DNA from: an uncultured Rubrobacteraceae bacterium | GTDB lineage: Bacteria; Actinomycetota; Rubrobacteria; Rubrobacterales; Rubrobacteraceae | Reading direction: 5' to 3' | DNA: 44,203 bases | NCBI GenBank assembly: GCA_902806095.1 | Contig: CADCVF010000022.1 | Coordinates: forward strand, 1 to 44,203 | Shown: one piece after another, positions 29,065-36,008 of the stretch | How the letters are laid out: the number at the start of each line of letters is the position of its first letter | How positions within the stretch are numbered: position 1 is the first letter of the stretch | Program-made: the position numbers and the translations under genes | The notes under the pieces: model-generated | Database searches by the model: none | The model's input: the letters and a program-made list of their open reading frames with translations, nothing else | What the model was told of the DNA's origin: nothing

Positions 29065-29938
29065 CCTGGGGTTCTTTCTGGGCGAGGCGGTAAAGAACCT
29101 CCGCTTGAATCTGCTCATGAGCATCACCGCCGTCACTACCACGTTCATCTGCATCCTGGTCTTCGGACTCGGCCTGCTCGTCAGCGCCCACATCCAGAGC
29201 ATAATAGGCTCCGTGCGCGAGGACGTCAGCGTCGAGGCGTTTATGCCTGAAGCCAGTAGTCAGGAAGTCGACTCCCTCGCAAGCAAGGTCGAAAGCTGGC
29301 CCGAAGTCGCCAGCGTGACCAAAGTCTCCGAAGAGCAAGCGTTCGCCGAGTTCAAGGACAAGTACGAGGACCAGCCTGACCTGTACGAGGACCTGGATCA
29401 GGGCGTATTCCCTGCATCCGTCCAGATCCAACTCACAGACCCTGATAACGCCAACGATGTGGCCGGGAGGCTAAAGCAAGAGGGATTCACGGAGCGTAAC
29501 CTCAGCTACCCGCAGCAGACCATCGACCGCCTCAACTCGGTGACTTCTTACGTGAGCTGGGGCCTCTACGGGGCCACGCTCCTGTTCCTGGTCGCCAGCG
29601 TACTCCTTATCTCCAACGCAATCAGGCTCTCCATCTTCGCCAGGCGCAAGGAGATAGAGGTAATGAAGCTGGTCGGCGCCTCGGACGGCTTCGTGCGTAC
29701 GCCTTTCGTCTTCGAGGGACTGCTCCAGGCCTTCGTCGGCGCAAGCCTCGCAGCATTCGCCGTAATCTGGATCAACCTTCTCTTCGTCGACTGGTCGCAC
29801 AATGCCCTCCCCTACGTACCGATCTCCAGCGGCGCAGTAAACGCCTTCTCGACCCTGATACTCCTGATCGTCGTCGGAGTCATCATCGGCGTAATCGGCA
29901 GCTTCCTCTCCGTAACACGATTCCTGAAGAAGATATAG
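29054..29938 (+). CDS. ftsX: Cell division permease-like protein FtsX
   Basis: The membrane partner of FtsE, 294 residues. One N-terminal helix is followed by an extracellular domain of about 120 residues (VREDVSVEAFMPEASSQEVDSLASKVESW and onward), then three helices with LSIFARRKEIEVMKLVGASDGFVRTPF in between. It signals to cell-wall hydrolases outside the membrane. The stop codon lies inside a long hairpin. Confidence 0.95.
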   Translation: MRFNLGFFLGEAVKNLRLNLLMSITAVTTTFICILVFGLGLLVSAHIQSIIGSVREDVSVEAFMPEASSQEVDSLASKVESWPEVASVTKVSEEQAFAEFKDKYEDQPDLYEDLDQGVFPASVQIQLTDPDNANDVAGRLKQEGFTERNLSYPQQTIDRLNSVTSYVSWGLYGATLLFLVASVLLISNAIRLSIFARRKEIEVMKLVGASDGFVRTPFVFEGLLQAFVGASLAAFAVIWINLLFVDWSHNALPYVPISSGAVNAFSTLILLIVVGVIIGVIGSFLSVTRFLKKI

Positions 29939-29959
29939 CGCCGCAGGCGCCATATCTTC
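29929..29959 (+). terminator. Stop-codon-overlapping hairpin of ftsX
   Basis: GAAGATATAGCGCC (29929-29942) pairs with GGCGCCATATCTTC (29946-29959) with one A-C mismatch and loop GCA. The ftsX TAG (29936-29938) is inside the left arm. No U-tract follows. The edge motif of repeat tract 6 comes directly after it. Confidence 0.65.
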
Positions 29960-30090
29960 AGCTAGTCAGCACGCCACCTGTGCTCGGCCGCGAACCACTC
30001 TCTTTCTAACAAATCATCTCCTCGTCGTCCGTAGCCAAGCTGAAGTGCTGACAAGGCGGCGGAGCCGCCGTGCTGACAAGCGAAGCCGCA
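29960..30090. repeat. Hairpin repeat tract 6 (two arms around unrelated DNA)
   Basis: The left edge CAGCTAGTCAGCACGCC (29960 onward) and the right arm (30039-30090) enclose about 50 bases of other sequence. The right arm has GCTGAAGTGCTGACAAG, a six-pair stem GGCGGC-GGA-GCCGCC, and then GTGCTGACAAGCGAAGC. The loop here is GGA, still a GNA triloop. Confidence 0.75.
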
Positions 30091-30098
30091 TGATAGAC
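30072..30098 (+). promoter_or_regulatory. Possible repeat-derived promoter for the RNase R-like gene
   Basis: CTGACA (30072-30077) is part of repeat tract 6, and TAGACT (30093-30098) lies after a 15-base spacer. The spacer is short, so this is weaker than the similar case before murI. Confidence 0.3.
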
Positions 30099-30140
30099 TC
30101 AGAGTGTGCCCTATCAGATACCTCTGATCGGAGATCTCTC

Positions 30141-31754
30141 TTGATACTACCGGCCATGCTGGTTCGTCGGGGGAAGTACTCGGTAGCAGACCCGCTTTTC
30201 GTCGAGGAGCGGCGTCCTGTGCTGGTCGCACGCAAGCTTCGCAGGGGCGCTGAGGCCGGCGATATAGTCCTCGTGAATGCCCGAGAGAAGAACCGCTCGC
30301 TGAGGGGCGAGGTAACGCGAGTTATCGGGGCTTCCGAGGATCCGCGCAACGTATACGAGGCGCTCTTCGCCTCTATCGGTACCTCCCGCGAGTTCCCGAG
30401 GACGGTCGAGGAGGAGGCCGATACTGTCGCAAACAGGGAGATCGGGGAGCGCAGGGACCTGCGTCACCTCCCAACGGTGACCATAGACGGCGCCGACGCC
30501 AAAGACTTCGACGATGCGATCTCGGTCCAGCGTACGGCAGAAGGCTTCAAGGTATGGGTGCACATAGCCGACGTAACGCATTACGTCGAACCTGGCTCTG
30601 CGCTCGACGGCCAGGCCGCATACAGGGGCAACTCCGTGTACCTTCCTGGGACCGTGGCGCCGATGCTTCCCAGGCGGCTCTCGAACGATGTCTGCTCCCT
30701 GCGCCCGCACTCGGAGCGGGCGGCCGTGACGGTGGAGATGGAGGTCACCGGAGATGGCGAAACAGAGGGCTACAGGGCTTTCCGGAGCACCATCGTAAGC
30801 GATGCCAGGCTCACCTACGAAGCCGTCGACGTATTCCTGCGCGATGCGGGGACAGTGGAGGAGGCGGATCTGGTCAGGAACGCTTACGAGCTCTCGCGCA
30901 AGCTCAGGACACGGGCTGCGAGGCGGGGCAAACTGGAGCTCGGTGGGCGGGAGCCGGAGTACCAGATGGACGAAGATGGGGTGCCCGTGGGTGCTGGAGT
31001 TCGTCGTTCGACACCGGCCAGGGAGTTGATCGAGGAGCTAATGGTCCTCGCTAACGAGTCGGTCGCGAAGATGCTGCAAGGGAAGAATGGCGGCGTCTTC
31101 AGGGTACATGAGAGGCCAGAAAAGGAGTCTCTGGAACTGCTCGGAGAGAGGCTCGCAGCCGTCGGGATGCAGGCCGAGCCGACTCCTGAGAACCTTGGGA
31201 CGATCTCCCAGATGGCCAAGTCAGACGCGGTGAACTACCTGATCCTACGCTCCATCCCCCGCGCCCTATATTCACCGGATGACCTCGGCCACTACGGCCT
31301 TGGGCTGGAGCACTACACGCACTTCACGTCCCCGATCCGGCGCTACGCTGACGTCCTCGTTCACCGCGCCCTGCTCGGAGACGACCCCACCGAGGACCTC
31401 ACAGGGGTCGCGGGCCACATCTCCGAGAGGGAGTACAGGTCCATGATGTGCGAGCGCACCGCGGACGAGTACACACTGATGTGGCTTATGCGCGACCGTG
31501 TTGGGGAGGTCCTCGAAGGGACGGTCGTGAGCACCGCCGCCTTCGGCCTCTTCGTCGAGCTCGAGACGGGGGCTACTGGCCTAGTCCACGTCAGCAAGCT
31601 CCCAGGATGGTGGGAGCTCGAGCCAAACGGCGTCGTCATCTCCAACGACGCCATAGGCGCCTCTTACAGGGTGGGGGACAGGGTTCTCGTAGAGTTGCTC
31701 GACGTTCTCCCGCTCATGCAACGGGCCGAGCTCAGGGTGGTGAAACGATTGTGA
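30141..31754 (+). CDS. RNase R/VacB-type 3'-5' exoribonuclease
   Basis: An RNase II/R family exoribonuclease. The RNB catalytic domain has TIDGADAKDFDDAISV (about residues 112-127) with the acidic metal cluster, and HYTHFTSPIRRYADVLVHR. A C-terminal S1 domain follows from about residue 453. The product (537 residues) is shorter than enteric RNase R (over 700) because the N-terminal cold-shock part is reduced. TTG 30141 has GGAGA at 30130-30134; ATG 30090 and ATG 30156 are alternatives. RNase R degrades tmRNA-tagged messages, and here it directly precedes smpB and ssrA. Confidence 0.88.
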   Translation: MILPAMLVRRGKYSVADPLFVEERRPVLVARKLRRGAEAGDIVLVNAREKNRSLRGEVTRVIGASEDPRNVYEALFASIGTSREFPRTVEEEADTVANREIGERRDLRHLPTVTIDGADAKDFDDAISVQRTAEGFKVWVHIADVTHYVEPGSALDGQAAYRGNSVYLPGTVAPMLPRRLSNDVCSLRPHSERAAVTVEMEVTGDGETEGYRAFRSTIVSDARLTYEAVDVFLRDAGTVEEADLVRNAYELSRKLRTRAARRGKLELGGREPEYQMDEDGVPVGAGVRRSTPARELIEELMVLANESVAKMLQGKNGGVFRVHERPEKESLELLGERLAAVGMQAEPTPENLGTISQMAKSDAVNYLILRSIPRALYSPDDLGHYGLGLEHYTHFTSPIRRYADVLVHRALLGDDPTEDLTGVAGHISEREYRSMMCERTADEYTLMWLMRDRVGEVLEGTVVSTAAFGLFVELETGATGLVHVSKLPGWWELEPNGVVISNDAIGASYRVGDRVLVELLDVLPLMQRAELRVVKRL

Positions 31755-32203
31755 CAGACTTCGCGCGTAACAGGAAGGCACTCCACGACTTTACTATCGA
31801 GGAGACCTACGAGGCCGGCATCCAGTTGACAGGGCCCGAGGTAAAGTCTGTCAGGGAGGGTCGGGCCAACCTCAAAGAGAGTTACGCCAGGGTGAGAGAC
31901 GGGGAGGTGTTCCTGATCGGGGCGCACATATCACCCTACGCGAACGCCAGGCAAGAACGACAACTCCCCACCCGCGACCGCAAGCTACTCTTGCACAGAA
32001 AAGAGATCGACCGCCTCATCGGCAAGAGCCAGGAAGAGGGCAAGACCCTCATTCCCCTAAAGCTTTACTCCAAAAACGGCATCGTCAAGCTCCAGATCGC
32101 CGTAGCAAGCCGCAAGCGCCAGTACGACAAGCGACGTGAGATCGCCAAGAAGACGGCAGACCGCGAGATCGAACGCGCCATGAAAGAGCGCCTCCGTAAT
32201 TAG
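31751..32203 (+). CDS. smpB: SsrA-binding protein SmpB
   Basis: The 150-residue tmRNA-binding protein of trans-translation. The OB-fold core reads ALHDFTIEETYEAGIQLTGPEVKSVREGRANLKESYARV, and the basic tail DKRREIAKKTADREIERAMK enters the ribosomal mRNA channel. It starts at GTG 31751, overlapping the stop of the exonuclease gene (GTGA), so the two are coupled. The tmRNA gene follows 225 bases downstream. Confidence 0.97.
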   Translation: MTDFARNRKALHDFTIEETYEAGIQLTGPEVKSVREGRANLKESYARVRDGEVFLIGAHISPYANARQERQLPTRDRKLLLHRKEIDRLIGKSQEEGKTLIPLKLYSKNGIVKLQIAVASRKRQYDKRREIAKKTADREIERAMKERLRN

Positions 32204-32385
32204 CATTTCAGCTAGTCAGCACGCTCAGGCTTCGCCTTCGCTTGTCAGCATGTCAGCTGTGTTGGGAGCAGCTTGCGTTCGTTTTGCTCTGCGCCGAGGA
32301 GGGCCGCACATCGTTTGCCGCGGAGTCCCGCTGGAAGGTACTTGCTGAAATGCTGAAAGCCGTCGAAGGCGGCGTGCTGACAAGG
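32204..32385. repeat. Hairpin repeat tract 7 (two arms)
   Basis: The left arm begins right after the smpB stop (GCATTTCAGCTAGTCAGCACGC, then GGCTTCGCC, to about 32257). About 80 bases of other sequence follow. The right arm (32343-32385) has TGCTGAAATGCTGAAAGCC with a stem in which GCCGTC pairs with GGCGGC through one G-T wobble and a GAA loop. The arm runs into the ssrA promoter. Confidence 0.75.
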
Positions 32386-32414
32386 TTTGTAGAACCTTGT
32401 CAAAATGGTAGAAT
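32378..32414 (+). promoter_or_regulatory. ssrA promoter with overlapping palindrome
   Basis: TTGTAG (32387-32392), a 16-base spacer and TAGAAT (32409-32414) place the transcription start shortly before the mature 5' end at 32428. A perfect inverted repeat, TGACAAGGTT (32378-32387) and AACCTTGTCA (32393-32402), covers the -35 region and part of the spacer. It could be an operator or just the repeat's end. Confidence 0.5.
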
Positions 32415-32427
32415 ATGCACCTTACAA

Positions 32428-32779
32428 GGGGGCGCATAGGCTTCGACGGGAGTGGTCAGCGTCCTGTGAGACGAGCCGAGTTTGCTGGAGACTCGTAAAA
32501 CGCCGGCAGCAAAAGATACACGCCAACGATGAAATGGCTCTGGCTGCTTAATTAAAAAGTAGCCCATCGGTCCGGGCGGCCCACGGCCCGGTTCCCGGTG
32601 TCATTGAGTGGGCTCACCCTCAGTGTTCTGGCCCGGAGCACCGAGGGGACGTTCAACGGGCTAGGCCTCGCGGCGGCGCCCCGGTCCGTCGCAGCAGGCG
32701 AAGCTAAACCGGGAGCTATGCTCGTAGAATCTCACGGACGGCGCGCTCGCGGACGCGGGTTCGAATCCCGCCGCCTCCA
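32428..32779 (+). ncRNA. ssrA: Transfer-messenger RNA (tmRNA)
   Basis: The acceptor stem GGGGGCG (32428-32434) pairs with CGCCTCC (32772-32778) and includes the G3-U pair needed for alanine charging. The discriminator is A32779, and CCA is not encoded. The 3' T-arm reads GCGGGTTCGAATCCCGC. The messenger part aligns with the E. coli one (CTCGTAAAA...). The resume codon GCC is followed by AACGATGAAATGGCT... and ends with TAA, giving the tag A-ANDEMALAA. It rescues stalled ribosomes with SmpB. Confidence 0.95.
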
Positions 32780-32784
32780 CTGAA

Positions 32785-32807
32785 GCGGGCCGGGTTCCCC
32801 GGCCCGC
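32785..32807 (+). terminator. tmRNA terminator hairpin
   Basis: A perfect ten-pair GC stem, GCGGGCCGGG with CCCGGCCCGC, and loop TTC, six bases after the tmRNA end. No T-run follows. Confidence 0.75.
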
Positions 32808-32813
32808 GCTGGT

Positions 32814-32982
32814 TAGCACGCTCCGGCCTTACGGCCCTCGCTTGTCAGCACTTCAGCACGGCGGCTCCGCCGCCTCGTCAGCCAGGGCTTGCTCATGCGC
32901 AAGCTGAAATGCTGACAAGTCGTCCGGCGAAGCCGGGCGGCGTGCTGACTTGCTGAAGTGCTGACAAGCTGAAATGCTGACA
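32814..32982. repeat. Hairpin repeat tract 8
   Basis: The most complete copy. The left arm has CCGGCCTTACGGCC and GGCGGCTCCGCCGCC. The centre is CAGCCAGGGCTTGCTCATGC. The right arm has TGCTGACAAG and the stem CCGGC-GAA-GCCGG. Three more copies of CTGA(A)(R)TGCTGA(CA) follow, and the last of these provide the -35 element of murI. Confidence 0.88.
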
Positions 32983-32988
32983 TAATAT
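32961..32988 (+). promoter_or_regulatory. Repeat-derived promoter of murI
   Basis: CTGACA (32961-32966) belongs to the repeat, followed by a 16-base spacer and TAATAT (32983-32988). Transcription would start about at the GTG 32995, and no ribosome binding site is present, so a leaderless mRNA is predicted. Confidence 0.55.
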
Positions 32989-32994
32989 AGCCTC

Positions 32995-33807
32995 GTGAGT
33001 GATCCACGGCCCATTGGAGTCTTCGATTCGGGTGTCGGCGGGCTTACGGTGCTCGCGGAGATCATGGACCGTCTGCCCTACGAGCATACTGTATATTTTG
33101 GGGACACGGCACGGGTGCCTTACGGGATACGTGACCTTGCCGAGGTCCGGTGGTTCACCTTCGAGATCATCAACTACCTCATCGGCATGGACGTGAAACT
33201 GATCGTGATCGCTTGCAACACAGCGACGGCTTCGGCCCTGCGGGCGACACAACGTTCTTTCGAGGTGCCGATAATCGGGGTCATAGAGCCTGGAGCCCGG
33301 GCCGCGGTCGAGGAGACGCGAAATAGGCGCGTCGGCGTCCTTGCGACGCCGCTCACGGCTGCAAGCGGAGCCTACAGGCGCGCGGTCCACGCCCTCGACG
33401 CAGGCGTCGAGGTCCACGAGCAGGCCTGTCCCGAGTTCGTGCCAATGATCGAACGCGGCGTCGTCGACGGTCCTGAGCTCGAAAGGGTCGCGCGGGGCTA
33501 TCTCGAGCCCATCATGGAGCGCAATGTCGACGCGGTCGTACTCGGGTGCACCCACTACCCGCTGATCTCAGCGCCGATAAACCGCATACTCGGTCCAGAG
33601 GTGCGTCTGATCTCCTCCGCAGGCCAGACCGCCCTCGAAGTGGGCCGCGTCCTCTCCCGCAGGGACCGCCTCCGCCGCCCGCGCCACGTCGACGACGAAG
33701 GCAAAGCCACCTTTGTGTGCAGCGCGGACCCGGAAGAGTTCGCCGCACTCGGAGGTCGCTTCCTCGACGAGGAGATAGAGGCAGTGGTCCCGGCGACCGT
33801 AATTTAA
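32995..33807 (+). CDS. murI: Glutamate racemase
   Basis: It makes D-glutamate for peptidoglycan. The 270-residue product has the N-terminal motif GVFDSGVGGLTVL, the two catalytic cysteines Cys74 (IACNTATA) and Cys185 (LGCTHYPL), and the usual length. It starts at GTG 32995 with no visible ribosome binding site, which fits a leaderless transcript from the promoter just upstream. Confidence 0.95.
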   Translation: MSDPRPIGVFDSGVGGLTVLAEIMDRLPYEHTVYFGDTARVPYGIRDLAEVRWFTFEIINYLIGMDVKLIVIACNTATASALRATQRSFEVPIIGVIEPGARAAVEETRNRRVGVLATPLTAASGAYRRAVHALDAGVEVHEQACPEFVPMIERGVVDGPELERVARGYLEPIMERNVDAVVLGCTHYPLISAPINRILGPEVRLISSAGQTALEVGRVLSRRDRLRRPRHVDDEGKATFVCSADPEEFAALGGRFLDEEIEAVVPATVI

Positions 33808-33831
33808 AGACCCATCCCCCTTTGCTATACT
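33803..33831 (+). promoter_or_regulatory. Candidate tRNA promoter
   Basis: TTTAAA (33803-33808), a 17-base spacer and a good -10 TATACT (33826-33831). The expected start is about ten bases before tRNA-Pro. The -35 overlaps the end of murI. Confidence 0.45.
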
Positions 33832-33846
33832 CATGCCCGGTCCCCG

Positions 33847-33921
<75 letters not shown>

Positions 33922-33953
33922 AGCGAAGCTGGCGGGACCGCGTACAGAGCCGT

Positions 33954-34024
33954 GCGGGTGTAGCTCAAAGGTAGAGCCCCAGCCTTCCAAGCTGGTGATG
34001 GGGGTTCGATTCCCCTCACCCGCT
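33954..34024 (+). tRNA. tRNA-Gly(UCC)
   Basis: The acceptor stem GCGGGTG pairs with CACCCGC. The anticodon arm CCAGC-CTTCCAA-GCTGG has anticodon TCC (reads GGA). The T-arm is GGGGGTTCGATTCCCC and the discriminator is T, as usual for bacterial glycine tRNA. CCA is not encoded. It is 33 bases after tRNA-Pro and probably cotranscribed. The low-GC islet begins just downstream. Confidence 0.95.
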
Positions 34025-34057
34025 CTCGCCCAACGTTGCAGAGGAAACGACAAGTAC

Positions 34058-34078
34058 GCAGCAGCGCAAGACTGCTGC
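34058..34078 (+). terminator. Possible hairpin after the tRNA pair
   Basis: GCAGCAG (34058-34064) pairs with CTGCTGC (34072-34078) around a seven-base loop. It lies between the tRNA pair and the convergent membrane-protein gene. No T-run. Confidence 0.4.
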
Positions 34079-34096
34079 AAAGAACGAGGGGCATCG

Positions 34097-35338
34097 TCAG
34101 CGCCCTACTGTATGCTTGTCCTTCGTACCCGTCTCGGGGCGTAACCAAAGCGAGACGTGTGCCGGTTGCATCGTCCCTCTGACCACCGTTACGAGATCGT
34201 CGCCCAGGGCATCGAGATCAGTCTCTTGGCTTAGAGTGGCGGAGAAGGCTTCCAGGGTCTTTCTCGCGTCGTACTTCCTGCGGTAGAAGCGCTTATCTAT
34301 AAGGGACTTGATGCGCCGCCTGAGTGGGTTGAACAGCGCGGCGATCACGAGGGTAGAGACGACTATGGCGAGTTGTGGCTGCTCCTCCTGGCCGGTGAGC
34401 GCGCGAAAGGCAGCCTCGGTCACTGTTACACCACCGAAGTACACCAGCGCGAGAGAGGCTGTGAGGATGCTGTAAACCAGCGTGCGGCGGATGACGATGT
34501 CGATGTCCCACAATCGATCGTGTACGATCGCTACACCGATCGACAACGGGATCAAGAGTAGGGCGCCAAAGAAACCAGCTTCGAGCGCAAGAGCGTGCAG
34601 CGGGCCGAACTGGCCGAGCGGAGAGCCAGCGACGGGTAGCTCGATTGCACCTCCTCCCAGCCCGGCCGACACCAGACCGAAGACCACCCACTTGGTTTGC
34701 TGACGCTCTACTGGAGACGACACATATCGATAGCGGTACATTTGCGAACCTATGGCGATACAAACGAAGGTCGTCAACATGGCAAAATCGAGTAGAGGTA
34801 ATGATCTGGAGAAGTCGAAGATAGACCCGGGGAAGAGGTAGAAGAACGTTTCATGCGCGACGAGAAAGACGACCGCCCAACGCGTCCAGTGTGGCACAAA
34901 CCGTCCGCTGGGAAAGAGGAGATAGAATGTATAGAATGCTACCATGCCGAAGAGCGCTAATAGACGAATCAGTAGCCACGCAGCGAAGGATTGGTCCGCT
35001 AGCGCAGGTAGAGTGGGAGGGAGACTCGAGGTGCCAAAAGTAAGGAGTAGCAGCGAAGCAAAGAAAGCCATCCAATTATCTGCCCTGCTCCAGAAGATGA
35101 TCATAGCGACTGCGACCCACACCACCGTCGAAACGAAACCGATCGAGAGTAGGCATATAGCATAGAACTGAACCGAGACCTCACTTGTTTCGAGGCTGGC
35201 GCGGACGGCCGGAAAGCTGACAATCTTGTCATAGTACGCTGGGATACTGGCGAAGAACAGCCCTACACTCACCACGAACGCCACAAGCCATCCCACCCGA
35301 GCGCTAAGGAGGAGGCGTCCGCTCAGGGTGGAGGACAT
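34097..35338 (-). CDS. ComP-like polytopic membrane protein without kinase domain
   Basis: A 413-residue protein with about eight hydrophobic segments. The following part resembles the junction region of ComP-type histidine kinases: RLWDIDIVIRRTLVYSILTA, then NPLRRRIKSLIDKRFYRRKYDARKTLEAFSATL, ending MQPAHVSLWLRPE. No HisKA or ATPase domain follows; the reading frame simply stops. It may be a receptor that hands its signal to a separate protein, or a sensor of another kind. ATG 35338 has GAGG six bases upstream; a TTG at 35392 would add 18 residues. Base composition is visibly lower in GC than in the neighbours. The gene is divergent from the peptide and prenyl-synthase genes. Confidence 0.65.
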   Translation of the reverse strand: MSSTLSGRLLLSARVGWLVAFVVSVGLFFASIPAYYDKIVSFPAVRASLETSEVSVQFYAICLLSIGFVSTVVWVAVAMIIFWSRADNWMAFFASLLLLTFGTSSLPPTLPALADQSFAAWLLIRLLALFGMVAFYTFYLLFPSGRFVPHWTRWAVVFLVAHETFFYLFPGSIFDFSRSLPLLDFAMLTTFVCIAIGSQMYRYRYVSSPVERQQTKWVVFGLVSAGLGGGAIELPVAGSPLGQFGPLHALALEAGFFGALLLIPLSIGVAIVHDRLWDIDIVIRRTLVYSILTASLALVYFGGVTVTEAAFRALTGQEEQPQLAIVVSTLVIAALFNPLRRRIKSLIDKRFYRRKYDARKTLEAFSATLSQETDLDALGDDLVTVVRGTMQPAHVSLWLRPETGTKDKHTVGR

Positions 35339-35628
35339 TAGGGCCTCGGCCCTACCGGCGAACGCGCACGGTCTCTTGCGCTCAGGACCCAAGCTAACCT
35401 GTACCTTTACCCTAGAGCTTGCTGACTCGACATGATGACAGACGACAACGAACTTGTCACCTCTCTACAGTCGACACGCGGGGGCCCTGCCTTCTACCCA
35501 AGTATTCTCTTTACCCTTACGTCTGCCGGATGCTCCGTCTGGTGGGGACTACGCTTGTGTCAAAGGGTTATTACTGGTTAAACTTCCCTGAGTGGGAGCA
35601 GAAGGTAGGCTGTGATGGGAGGGACCTC
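35339..35628. other. Divergent region of the ComQXP-like islet
   Basis: This stretch of about 290 bases separates the membrane-protein gene from the peptide gene. The plus-strand frame of the peptide is open back to 35419, but that part lacks a ribosome binding site and looks non-coding. A possible promoter is listed separately. Nothing else is recognised. Confidence 0.5.
35555..35584 (+). promoter_or_regulatory. Candidate promoter of the peptide gene
   Basis: TTGTGT (35555-35560), an 18-base spacer and TAAACT (35579-35584), about 45 bases before the peptide start. Weak match, position plausible. Confidence 0.3.
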
Positions 35629-35859
35629 ATGGAACACCAGGAGGAGATACGGTTAGAGGTGCTGAAGGCGCTGACCGTCTTGGCGGTACACGACGACCAG
35701 TTCCGGCACAGTATATGGGAGGATCTAGAAGGTACGCTAGCAAGATACGGCTTTGTCCTAAACGACCGGGAATTGGCGCAAGTAAGGGACTTCATCTATG
35801 CCGTTGACAACAGCATCAAGGATGAAGTCTTCGCAGGCCTGACAGAGCGCCACAGATAG
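35629..35859 (+). CDS. Small helical peptide, possible signal precursor
   Basis: A 76-residue, acidic, mainly helical peptide. The first part (EEIRLEVLKALTVLAVHDDQF) and the motif DLEGTLARYGFVLNDRELAQVRDF resemble leader regions of ComX-type and NHLP-type precursor peptides (a helix, then an L-x-x-YGF-x-L turn and a second helix). There is one Trp (Trp30) and no Cys. ComX peptides have a Trp near the C terminus, which is missing here (the end reads AGLTERHR). GGGAGGGA at 35617-35624 supports ATG 35629. It precedes a ComQ-like synthase by 150 bases. Its role as a precursor is inferred from context only. Confidence 0.6.
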   Translation: MEHQEEIRLEVLKALTVLAVHDDQFRHSIWEDLEGTLARYGFVLNDRELAQVRDFIYAVDNSIKDEVFAGLTERHR

Positions 35860-36008
35860 TACCCGAACGTTGGATGTGCGCCACGCGGCAAACTTGGAAA
35901 CGAACCCGTCCGCTGGGATAGCAAATTCAACCGCGATCCAATGAGGTCGTCAGCGTAGAGAGCCACAGCAAAACAGCAAGAGCCGATAAGAGGCGTCCGC
36001 GTGAGCGG

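Noticed and set aside
35419-35628. Extended N terminus of the 76-residue peptide
   Set aside because: No ribosome binding site at 35419 and the sequence has no domain character, while ATG 35629 has a strong ribosome binding site.
35874-35921. A 15-codon ORF with one Trp between the peptide and the ComQ-like gene, as a possible ComX core
   Set aside because: No ribosome binding site and chance occurrence is likely at this length.
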